A stretch of DNA of 55,298 nt, taken from positions 1 to 55,298 of the forward strand of contig CAYZIL010000013.1 of the NCBI GenBank assembly GCA_964478515.1, in the 5' to 3' direction. A program made the position numbers and the translations under genes. The notes below the pieces were generated by a model, which saw only the letters and a list, made by a program, of their open reading frames with translations, made no database searches and had not been told where the DNA came from. How positions within the stretch are numbered: the first letter of the stretch is position 1; every line of letters begins with the position of its first letter. Source of the stretch: HGM13233 sp964478515 (GTDB taxonomy: Bacteria; Bacillota; Clostridia; Oscillospirales; Ruminococcaceae). Shown piece after piece: positions 48,176 to 54,672 of this stretch.

Positions 48176-49105
48176 TTATTTGTAGCGCGCCAGCGTCCTT
48201 TCGACCAGATTCCGAAACCCGGCGCGCTCAAGGCCGGTGCCCACTTGACAGTTGGCCTTTTTGCCGTAGCGGTCGTGGTAGTCGCACACGGTGCGCCCGT
48301 AGGACGGCCCGTGGCTGATGTCGACTTCGACATTCATCGCCCTGAGCGTGAAAAGCTGCGGCTCTATAAGATAGGCGACGCAGGTGACGTCGTGCACCGG
48401 CCCGCCGGCAAGGCCGTAAACCTTTTGGGTCTCAAACGTAAAACGCATAATTTCGCCGAACAGCCTGCCGGCGCCGTTGCCGAGCGCTTCCATGCGCTCA
48501 ATAATGTCCATTGTGCAGGCGGTCTGGTCGGTGAGCTCAAGCCCCATCATCACCAGCGGCACGCCGCTGCGAAAGACGACGCTCGCGGCCTCCGGGTCGG
48601 CGCAGATGTTAAACTCCGCCGACGGCGTGACGTTACCGAGCCCCCAGGCGCCGCCCATAAGCACTATCTCGCGTATTTTCGGCACAATTTGCGGCTGCAT
48701 GCGCATGGCGACGGCAATATTCGTCAGCGGCCCTACCGGCACAAGCGTGACGTCGCCGTCGCTCGCCATCAGCGTGTCAATTATAAAACGCACGGCGTGG
48801 GTGCTTTCGGCTTTTCTTGTCAGCGGCGCGAAGACGGGGCCGTCAAGACCCGTACGGCCGTGAATGTCGCCGGCGGTTATCTGCTCGCGCACCAGCGGCT
48901 GCGGCATTCCGGCGTAGACCGGCGTTTCAATGCCCAGCCGCTGGCAGACATTCAAAGCGTTGGGCAGCGTTTTGTCCAGCGTCTGGTTGCCGGCGACAAC
49001 GGTGATTGCCAGCAGTTCCAGCGTCGGGTCGGCCGCCGCCACCATCATCGCAATGGCGTCGTCGTGCCCCGGGTCGCAGTCAAGGATGATTTTTCGCTTT
49101 TCCAT
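48176..49105 (-). CDS. inosine/uridine-preferring nucleoside hydrolase
   Basis: 309 residues from the ATG at 49105 (GAGGGGG just upstream; the frame opens earlier but without a site). The calcium-binding signature DCDPGHDDAIAM is at residues 9-20, NALNVCQRLG and PVYAGMPQPL follow, and the C-terminal GGPVHDVTCVAYLIEP carries the catalytic-site histidine and a metal aspartate. Splits ribonucleosides into base and ribose. No signal peptide, so cytoplasmic. Driven by an extended -10 promoter; the aldo/keto reductase follows. Confidence 0.95.
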   Translation of the reverse strand: MEKRKIILDCDPGHDDAIAMMVAAADPTLELLAITVVAGNQTLDKTLPNALNVCQRLGIETPVYAGMPQPLVREQITAGDIHGRTGLDGPVFAPLTRKAESTHAVRFIIDTLMASDGDVTLVPVGPLTNIAVAMRMQPQIVPKIREIVLMGGAWGLGNVTPSAEFNICADPEAASVVFRSGVPLVMMGLELTDQTACTMDIIERMEALGNGAGRLFGEIMRFTFETQKVYGLAGGPVHDVTCVAYLIEPQLFTLRAMNVEVDISHGPSYGRTVCDYHDRYGKKANCQVGTGLERAGFRNLVERTLARYK

Positions 49106-49132
49106 ATTTTCCCCCTCTTGCCTGTTTTTTTT

Positions 49133-49141
49133 ATTATACCA
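49133..49141 (-). promoter_or_regulatory. extended -10 promoter of the nucleoside hydrolase gene
   Basis: TGGTATAAT on the minus strand (TATAAT at 49133-49138), 27 bases before the ATG. No good -35. Its upstream edge is 26 bases from the divergent promoter at 49168. Confidence 0.6.
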
Positions 49142-49167
49142 CACTGAGAAAACCGCGCCGCGCGCGG

Positions 49168-49196
49168 TTGACAACATTTTTGCGGCGGGGTATACT
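49168..49196 (+). promoter_or_regulatory. consensus promoter of the small basic protein gene
   Basis: TTGACA (49168-49173), 17 bases, TATACT (49191-49196). Near-perfect and strong, 69 bases before the ATG. A strong private promoter for a 75-codon gene argues that the gene is real and well expressed. Confidence 0.85.
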
Positions 49197-49265
49197 ATAC
49201 CGTCGCCGCCGTTTCAAATAAAGTCCTTGACCGCGGCGGCACACCACCAGACAAGGAGCCTAAAC

Positions 49266-49493
49266 ATGAAAAAATTTATTCCCTACGAAAAGCTGTCGAA
49301 AAAGGCGCGCCGCGAGCTTGACGGACGCCGCCGCGGCAGCTGGGGCGCGCTGAGTCCGCTGACGCGACGGCCGCCCGACCCCAAAGCCTATGACCGCAAA
49401 AAGACACGCTGCCGGAGCGACGACTCCGAGTGCGTGTCTTTTTTGTTGTTGTTCCCCATACCCGCCCTCGCGGTCACGTCAGCGTCGCGGTAA
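49266..49493 (+). CDS. small highly basic protein whose frame runs through a terminator
   Basis: 75 codons from the ATG at 49266, with AAGGAG eight bases upstream and a consensus promoter. The first 50 residues hold about 18 Lys/Arg (KLSKKARREL, GRRRGSWGALSPLTRR, AYDRKK) and look like a short RNA- or ribosome-binding protein. I recall similar clostridial hypothetical proteins but cannot name a family. A 12-bp terminator stem plus T run covers codons 45-60, about 15 codons before the stop (49491-49493). Most messages should therefore lack a stop codon. Residues after about 58 (FLLLFPIPALAV) look like translated terminator and spacer. The arrangement matches ArfA/BrfA-type, tmRNA-regulated rescue factors; see the finding. 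Confidence 0.75.
   Translation: MKKFIPYEKLSKKARRELDGRRRGSWGALSPLTRRPPDPKAYDRKKTRCRSDDSECVSFLLLFPIPALAVTSASR
49398..49446 (+). terminator. intrinsic terminator inside the small basic protein frame
   Basis: AAAAAGACACGC (49398-49409) pairs perfectly with GCGTGTCTTTTT (49432-49443), with a second inner stem GGAG/CTCC, followed by T residues to 49444 and then gttgttgtt. Strong rho-independent terminator. Its 3' end is 45-50 bases before the in-frame stop codon. Confidence 0.93.
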
Positions 49494-49651
49494 TAAATAT
49501 GCAAACTAAAATGTGCGCATGTGCTTTTTGCTGGGCATTATTTGTAAATGGGGACTCGAACCCCGCGCAGGCCCCGCTGCGCTGCCACACGCGGACTCAT
49601 TCTCAGCCGCAGAGATTGACGCTCGCCCGTTGCCGCTACCGTCTTGGCCGC

Positions 49652-50101
49652 TTACAGTTCAGCGGACCAGTTTAAACTTTGAATGCGCAAGTCAAGCTCG
49701 CGCAGTTCGCGCGACAGCTCGTCTGTCTGCCGGCGCAGCGCGGCCACATCGACAGTGCTGATTATTTTCACCTCGCTGCGCGTGCCGCGAATTACGGTCT
49801 CGCTCGCTTGCAGCATAAAGTCGCGCAGGATGTCAACTTTGAGCGTCAGCGCGTCGCGCCGCGCCAGCATTTCGGTAAGCGTTTCGCCGCCGTCGGTAAC
49901 TTTGGCGTTGGCGAGGTTAATTTGCGCCACCAGCTGCTCCAGCCGCGCCGAAAGCGTGTCAAGCTCGGCCAACAGCTCTTTGGGCTGCTCCGCCGGCTTT
50001 TCGCCCTGCTGCACGCGGGCGTTGAGCTGCAGTCTTTCCCGCAACTGTCCGAGACGTTTTTGTATGTCCGCGCGCTCGGCGAGCGCCTGTGCCAATTTCA
50101 T
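49652..50101 (-). CDS. DIP1984-family protein
   Basis: 149 residues, mostly helical and charged, predicted coiled coil. The start MKLAQALAERADIQKRLGQL and the block DALTLKVDILRDFMLQAS followed by RSEVKIISTVDV fit the DIP1984 family, whose function is unknown. It ends LDLRIQSLNWSAEL, the conserved tail (Gln-x-x-Asn-Trp). Start ATG at 50101, with GGGGAGGGG upstream. Stands alone, divergent from ywbE with a 137-base gap. Downstream is the spacer 49494-49651, which holds only a tRNA T-arm-like patch (49550-49564). Confidence 0.9.
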   Translation of the reverse strand: MKLAQALAERADIQKRLGQLRERLQLNARVQQGEKPAEQPKELLAELDTLSARLEQLVAQINLANAKVTDGGETLTEMLARRDALTLKVDILRDFMLQASETVIRGTRSEVKIISTVDVAALRRQTDELSRELRELDLRIQSLNWSAEL

Positions 50102-50184
50102 TTAATTTCCCCTCCCCGTAAATCTCTTCGCTTTGATTTTAACCTGACGCGGCGCATATGTAAACACCGCGCAGTTTTAATATA

Positions 50185-50193
50185 TGGTATAAT
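50185..50193 (+). promoter_or_regulatory. extended -10 promoter of ywbE
   Basis: TGGTATAAT (TATAAT at 50188-50193), 45 bases before the ATG, in the AT-rich divergent gap. -35 region poor. Confidence 0.6.
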
Positions 50194-50238
50194 ATTAAAC
50201 AAATTTGCAACAGACCCGAAAAATTAAGGAGAACAGAC

Positions 50239-50439
50239 ATGACAGACGGCAGCGTTCGCAGCAACATAAGGCCCGGACAGACTGTGGATATAGTTCTAAA
50301 GGCCGACCAGCCGACAGGTAAACTTACGCGCGGCGTTGTGGCGCGCATACTCACCAACAGCGCCACCCACCCGCACGGCATTAAGGTCATGCTCGACGAC
50401 GGACAAGTCGGGCGTGTCAAAAACATCGTCGGCGAATAG
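50239..50439 (+). CDS. ywbE: YwbE-family small protein
   Basis: 66 residues. Matches the YwbE family throughout: RSNIRPGQTVDIVLKADQPT, LTRGVVARILTNSATHPHGI, KVMLDDGQVGRVKNIV. A small beta-rich fold, conserved in many bacteria, function not established; the pattern suggests nucleic-acid binding. AAGGAG before the ATG, own promoter, own terminator. Confidence 0.96.
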   Translation: MTDGSVRSNIRPGQTVDIVLKADQPTGKLTRGVVARILTNSATHPHGIKVMLDDGQVGRVKNIVGE

Positions 50440-50478
50440 GGCGCGGCGCGAAAGTGCTTTTCGCTTTTGAATATTTTT

Positions 50479-50516
50479 GCCGCAGCAAGCCGACCGGCTT
50501 GTTGCGGCGGTTTTTT
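50479..50516 (+). terminator. terminator of ywbE
   Basis: 14-bp stem GCCGCAGCAAGCCG (50479-50492) with CGGCTTGTTGCGGC (50495-50508), one G-U pair, followed by six T residues (50511-50516). Confidence 0.94.
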
Positions 50517-50826
50517 GTCCAAAACCCTGCCGAACGCGGCGGCCGCGTGGTGCTTAAAGCCGCCGAAGAACAGCGTCATATACGGCACATTGACGACGGC
50601 CGTGTCAAGTGAGCGCGGCAAAACAGTAGCAATAAGCGCCGTCCTGCACAGACGCTTTTTATCTGCTTGAAGAGCATATTCGGCGCCGTACAGGCCGCGC
50701 CGAAATCGTTAATTAAATAAAGGCCGCGTCACAAGGTTTAACATTTTGTTCATCCATTTCCCTGCGAGTATTTCAAGTTTATTTGGGGTTCTTTGGGTAC
50801 AATGCATTCATAAGGAGGCGGAACAC
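50517..50826 (+). other. spacer before the polyphosphate-polymerase-like operon
   Basis: About 310 bases. A 30-codon open stretch ending at 50612 (reading VVLKAAEEQRHIRHIDDG) has no start and may be a gene remnant or chance. A TACAAT at 50800-50805, 22 bases before the AAGGAGG-preceded ATG at 50827, is a candidate -10 without a clear -35. Nothing else is supportable. Confidence 0.35.
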
Positions 50827-51543
50827 ATGGATTACGCGATGTTCTTCAGCCGGTACGAAATGAAATATCTGCTGACGCGGGACGAAAAGGCCGCAGTGAT
50901 GTCCCAGATAAAAAGCCACATGCACTCTGACGATTTCGGCCGCAGCTGTATACGGAATATATATTTTGACACGCCGAATTTCCGGCTTATCCGCAACTCG
51001 CTGGAAAAGCCCGTCTACAAGGAAAAACTGCGAGTGCGCAGCTACGGCGCCGCCAACGCAAACTCTCAGATTTTTGCGGAACTGAAAAAGAAATACGACT
51101 CGGTCGTTTACAAACGCCGCATTCTGCTGCCGGAACGGCAGGCAATGGATTGGCTGTGCGGCAGCGCCCGTTTAGGCGACTCGCAGGTTGCCGAAGAAAT
51201 TGAGTATTTCCGCGACTATTACGCCCGGCTGCAGCCGTCGGTATTTTTAAGTTACGACCGCGAGGCGTTTTTTGACGACGTCCAGCCCGACTTTCGCGTT
51301 ACTTTTGACGAGAATATTTGTTACCGCACCGAGAACCTCTCGCTGTGTTCGCCGGTCTGGGGCACACAGCTGCTGGAGTCGGGGCAGACCCTTATGGAGC
51401 TGAAAACCTCCGGCGGCATTCCGCTGTGGATGGCGCGCACGCTGAGCGCATACGGAATTTACCAGGCGTCCTATTCAAAATACGGTACTGCCTACCGCAA
51501 TATGCTCGCGCAGACCGGCAAAGGAGTTTTACTTTATGCTTGA
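50827..51543 (+). CDS. polyphosphate polymerase (VTC-like) domain protein
   Basis: 238 residues from the ATG at 50827 (AAGGAGG eight bases upstream). A tunnel-shaped CYTH/VTC-like domain: RYEMKYLLTRDEKAAVM at the start, IYFDTPNFRLIRNSL, KEKLRVRSYG, VFAELKKKYDSVVYKRR in closely related form, LSYDREAFF, and ELKTSGGIPLWMA with the metal-binding glutamate. Basic residues and acidic metal ligands of the tunnel (KYLL, LRVR, ELKKK, KRR, YDRE) are present, so it may be active, probably on a nucleotide or polyphosphate substrate. It overlaps the next gene by 8 bases. The three-gene set with DUF4956 and a Cthe_2159-like lipoprotein recurs in clostridia. Confidence 0.88.
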   Translation: MDYAMFFSRYEMKYLLTRDEKAAVMSQIKSHMHSDDFGRSCIRNIYFDTPNFRLIRNSLEKPVYKEKLRVRSYGAANANSQIFAELKKKYDSVVYKRRILLPERQAMDWLCGSARLGDSQVAEEIEYFRDYYARLQPSVFLSYDREAFFDDVQPDFRVTFDENICYRTENLSLCSPVWGTQLLESGQTLMELKTSGGIPLWMARTLSAYGIYQASYSKYGTAYRNMLAQTGKGVLLYA

Positions 51544-52228
51544 GACAATATTTAAGGGGATATTCGATTCCTCTGCGACTACGGTGATTTCCCTGGGCGA
51601 CTTTCTGCTGTGCGTGGGCTGTTCGCTGGTGATGGGGTTGGCTTTGACGGGAATGTATATGTACCGCACCCGCTGCACGAAAAACTTTGCGGTAACGCTC
51701 GCGCTGCTGCCCGCGGTGGTGTGCGTGGTCATCATGATGGTCAACGGCAACGTGGGTACCGGCGTTGCCGTGGCGGGCGCTTTCAGTCTGGTCCGCTTTC
51801 GTTCAATGCCGGGCACGGCGAAAGAGATTGGCATTTTGTTTCTCGCAATGGGTACGGGACTTATTGCCGGCATGGGGTACTTGGCATACGCGTTCGTGTT
51901 TTGCGCCGTTCTCGGCGGCGCGTGCATGCTTTACAGCCGGCTCGACTTCGGCGCGTCGCGCGAATCACAGCGCAAGACGCTGCGCATTACCGTGCCCGAG
52001 GACATGGACTACACCGGCGTGTTCGACGAGCTGCTGCGCGAATATGCCAGCGACTGGGAACTAAAGCAGGTGCGCACTACCAATATGGGCAGTCTGTTCC
52101 GGCTCACCTATGACCTGACGCTGCGCAAAAACGCAACGGAAAAAGATCTCATCGACCGGCTGCGCTGCCGCAACGGCAACCTTGAAATAACGGTTTCCCG
52201 TCAGGAGAGCGAACCCTCAGCGCTGTGA
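51536..52228 (+). CDS. DUF4956 membrane protein
   Basis: 230 residues. Three to four membrane helices in the first 140 residues (LGDFLLCVGCSLVMGLALTG, then NFAVTLALLPAVVCVVIMMV, GVAVAGAFSLVRFRSMPGTA, LFLAMGTGLIAGMGYLAYAF), followed by a soluble ferredoxin-like C-terminal domain (RITVPEDMDYTGVFDELL). FSLVRFRSMPGTAKEIG is the DUF4956 hallmark. Function unknown; almost always next to a VTC-like domain gene, here overlapping it. Probably a membrane partner of that protein. Confidence 0.9.
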   Translation: MLETIFKGIFDSSATTVISLGDFLLCVGCSLVMGLALTGMYMYRTRCTKNFAVTLALLPAVVCVVIMMVNGNVGTGVAVAGAFSLVRFRSMPGTAKEIGILFLAMGTGLIAGMGYLAYAFVFCAVLGGACMLYSRLDFGASRESQRKTLRITVPEDMDYTGVFDELLREYASDWELKQVRTTNMGSLFRLTYDLTLRKNATEKDLIDRLRCRNGNLEITVSRQESEPSAL

Positions 52229-52383
52229 CGCCGCGCGGCGGTGCTTTTTCCCGGCAGTTGCGCTAAAACGCGCCGCCGCAAAACAATGCCCGCATATATA
52301 CAAATACTACATATGAACAGCCCCCTTTTTTCCATTCGGCGCCGCTACGAGCACGCGGGAATAAAGCGGGCGGGAGATGTGAC

Positions 52384-54174
52384 ATGAAACACAGAAAAAT
52401 TTTGCGATTCCCCGCAATTCTGCTGGCGGCGGCGCTGCTGCTTACCGGCTGCGGAACAAATGATTCAGACTCAAGCGCCGCTGACGGAGGCAGCGACAGT
52501 TCTGCTGCTGTCAGCAGCGCCACCTATTCGGCTTTGGATACCGCAGATATGTTTACCGACCGCGACTTGAGCGGCAGTTACGACGAGGACGAGGCCATAG
52601 CGATAACGCTCAACGGCACGAGCGCCGCGTGCGCGTGCGACGCCGTGGAAATAAGCGCCGGCTGCGTCACCATTACCGACGAGGGCGTCTATATTCTTTC
52701 CGGCTCTTTCAGCGGTATGATAACCGTCAGCGCCGAGGATACCGACAAGGTACAGCTGGTGTTGGACGGTGTGGAAATTACCAGCGCCACGAGCGCGGCA
52801 ATATATGTTCTTCAAGCAGACAAGGTGTTCCTCACGCTGGCCGAAAACAGCACCAACACCCTTTCCAACGGCGGCAGCTACGTCGCCATTGACGACAACA
52901 ATATTGACGCCGTAATTTTTTCCAAATCCGACCTGACACTTAACGGCAGCGGCGCGCTGACGGTAAACGGCAGCGCGGCCGGGCACGGCATTGTCAGCAA
53001 GGACGACCTGGTAATTGCCGGCGGCACATACGTTGTCAACGCACTCAGCCACGCTGTGTGCGGCAAAGACAGTGTGCGCATTGCAAGCGGCACGCTTAGT
53101 CTCACTGCCGGCAAGGACGGCATCCATGCCGAAAACAACGACGACGCCGCTTTGGGTTACGTCTACATTCGCGGCGGCACCTTTGCCGTCAGCGCCGGCG
53201 GCGACGGTATCAGCGGCGAGTACTGCGTACAGGTAGACGGCGGCAGTTTCAATATAACCGCCGGCGGCGGCGCCGCTAACACCTCCGCTTTCTTCAACGG
53301 CGCTGCCGGCGACGTCAGCGGCAAAGGCATAAAAGCGACCGGCAACCTGTACGTCAACGCCGGCACGTTCGTAGTCAGCGCCGCCGACGACGCGCTGCAC
53401 TCGAACAACGACATTGCCATTGGCGGCGGCAGCTTTTCAATAGCGACCGGCGACGACGGCGCGCACGCCGACAATAATCTGCTCATCAGCGCCGGCGAAA
53501 TAAATGTCACCCAGAGCTACGAAGGGCTTGAAGGGCTGAGCATTGATATTACCGGCGGCACACTCAATATTACGGCCAGCGACGACGGCATAAACGCCGC
53601 GGGCGGCAACGACACCAGCGGCACGGGCGGCTTCGGCGCGGACTCGTTCAGCGCTGACAGCAGCTGCTATATATCAATATCGGGCGGCCTTATTAATATT
53701 GACGCCGCGGGCGACGGCGTTGACTCCAACGGCTCGCTGAGCGTGTCCGGCGGCGAGACCTACGTTTCCGGGCCGACCAACGACGGCAACGGCGCGCTCG
53801 ACTACAACGGCCAGGCGGAAATAAGCGGCGGCATTTTCATCGCCGCGGGCAGTTCGGGCATGGCTCTCAATTTCAGCAGCGCCGCGCAGGGCTGCGCTCT
53901 GCTCACACTCAACGCCCAGGCTGCCGGCAGCACAATTACCCTTACCGACAGCAGCGGCAATGTCATCCTCAGTTGGACGGCGGCCAAAACCTACAACAGC
54001 GTGCTTGTAAGCAGTCCGCTGCTGGTGCAGGGCGAAACATACACGCTCAGCGCCGGTACCGACTCCAGTCAATTCACCCTCAGCAGCCTCGTTTACGGTA
54101 CCGGCGGCGGCATGGGCGGCATGGGCAATATGGGCGGCATGGGCGGCACGCCCCCTTCCGACAGCGGCCGCTGA
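52384..54174 (+). CDS. Cthe_2159-like carbohydrate-binding lipoprotein
   Basis: 596 residues. Lipoprotein signal with LLLTGC (Cys23 lipidated), a Ser/Asp-rich linker (24-60), then a long repetitive region fitting a right-handed parallel beta-helix: recurring blocks such as ISGGLINIDAAGDGVDSNGS, VSAGGDGISGEYC and ITASDDGINAAGG with xGGxxxIxxGDDGI/A spacing of about 20-25 residues. This is the Cthe_2159 family, which binds acidic polysaccharides such as pectate through calcium. The Asp-Asp-Gly turns seen here could bind calcium. The C terminus is Gly-Met-rich (GGMGGMGNMGGMGG). Third gene of the operon, 155 bases after DUF4956, with its own ribosome site (GGGAG). Confidence 0.88.
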   Translation: MKHRKILRFPAILLAAALLLTGCGTNDSDSSAADGGSDSSAAVSSATYSALDTADMFTDRDLSGSYDEDEAIAITLNGTSAACACDAVEISAGCVTITDEGVYILSGSFSGMITVSAEDTDKVQLVLDGVEITSATSAAIYVLQADKVFLTLAENSTNTLSNGGSYVAIDDNNIDAVIFSKSDLTLNGSGALTVNGSAAGHGIVSKDDLVIAGGTYVVNALSHAVCGKDSVRIASGTLSLTAGKDGIHAENNDDAALGYVYIRGGTFAVSAGGDGISGEYCVQVDGGSFNITAGGGAANTSAFFNGAAGDVSGKGIKATGNLYVNAGTFVVSAADDALHSNNDIAIGGGSFSIATGDDGAHADNNLLISAGEINVTQSYEGLEGLSIDITGGTLNITASDDGINAAGGNDTSGTGGFGADSFSADSSCYISISGGLINIDAAGDGVDSNGSLSVSGGETYVSGPTNDGNGALDYNGQAEISGGIFIAAGSSGMALNFSSAAQGCALLTLNAQAAGSTITLTDSSGNVILSWTAAKTYNSVLVSSPLLVQGETYTLSAGTDSSQFTLSSLVYGTGGGMGGMGNMGGMGGTPPSDSGR

Positions 54175-54183
54175 GACAACAAC

Positions 54184-54221
54184 AAAGCGGGGAAAGCGCC
54201 GTGCGCGCCTCCCCGCTTTTT
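54184..54221 (+). terminator. terminator of the VTC-like/DUF4956/lipoprotein operon
   Basis: AAAGCGGGGA (54184-54193) pairs with TCCCCGCTTT (54210-54219), with inner GC pairing, ending in five T residues. 10 bases after the stop codon. Confidence 0.94.
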
Positions 54222-54672
54222 ATAATGCTTTTGCACAGAGCCGCCCGCTATGCCGGTGTGATTGTGCGCTTCAGCTGACAAAATCAAGTTTCCGAGCGCG
54301 AAGCTCGACGGGTGTCAAGACTCTTTTCTCTTGCCGTTAAAAAGCTGACGCACCGGAACGGTCCGTTGACTCCGAAAAAAAACGTTCTTCGCGTTTAGAA
54401 CAGCGCGCTCCTTTACTTAGTCCCGGTTCGTTTGCGGTTGCCGAAAACGGCTTCCGGGGCCGGCAGCGCTTGAGCTTATAGCCTGTACACACCGCGCCTT
54501 TCACGCGCAAAAAGTTATTCCCGCTCAAAGCCGTGTGCGGGTTGGTTTCGCGGGCTCAGCCGCCGCGCAGCAGCACCGTTCTTGCGGCCAAACATTGATT
54601 ATTTTCAGCAAATAATATATAAGCATTATATAAAAGCTTTCGGCAATCTATTGCAAAAAGGGAGGAGGGAGA
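54222..54672. repeat. gene-free spacer with repeat copy C
   Basis: About 450 bases. 54370-54422, read on the minus strand, matches modules at 39275-39322 and 46112-46163 (CTAAGTAAAGGAGCGCGCTG and TTCTAAACGCGAAGAACG). 54313-54340 and 54424-54454 on the plus strand match the spacer at 36976-37016 and 37126-37158. The last 80 bases are AT-rich and contain the promoter of the next gene. Confidence 0.5.
54595..54623 (+). promoter_or_regulatory. promoter of the edge-truncated regulator gene
   Basis: TTGATT (54595-54600), 17 bases, TATAAG (54618-54623), about 50 bases before the coding region, followed by a strong GGAGGAGGGAG ribosome site (54661-54671). Confidence 0.6.

Noticed and set aside
49550..49640. 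Possible tRNA gene on the minus strand around the T-arm-like patch
   Set aside because: Only the T arm fits. There is no matching acceptor stem (the 3' side would need TTGTAAA upstream) and no anticodon or D arm within 90 bases.
50139..50670. Two open frames (plus 50467-50670, minus 50139-50621) over and after ywbE
   Set aside because: The plus frame begins inside the ywbE terminator hairpin; the minus one is the antisense shadow of ywbE. Neither has a ribosome site or family features.
53163..54072. Low-complexity Gly/Asp-rich repeats in the lipoprotein gene as a DNA-level repeat or CRISPR-like array
   Set aside because: The periodicity is at protein level (beta-helix rungs), the DNA copies are diverged and of uneven length, and there are no spacers.
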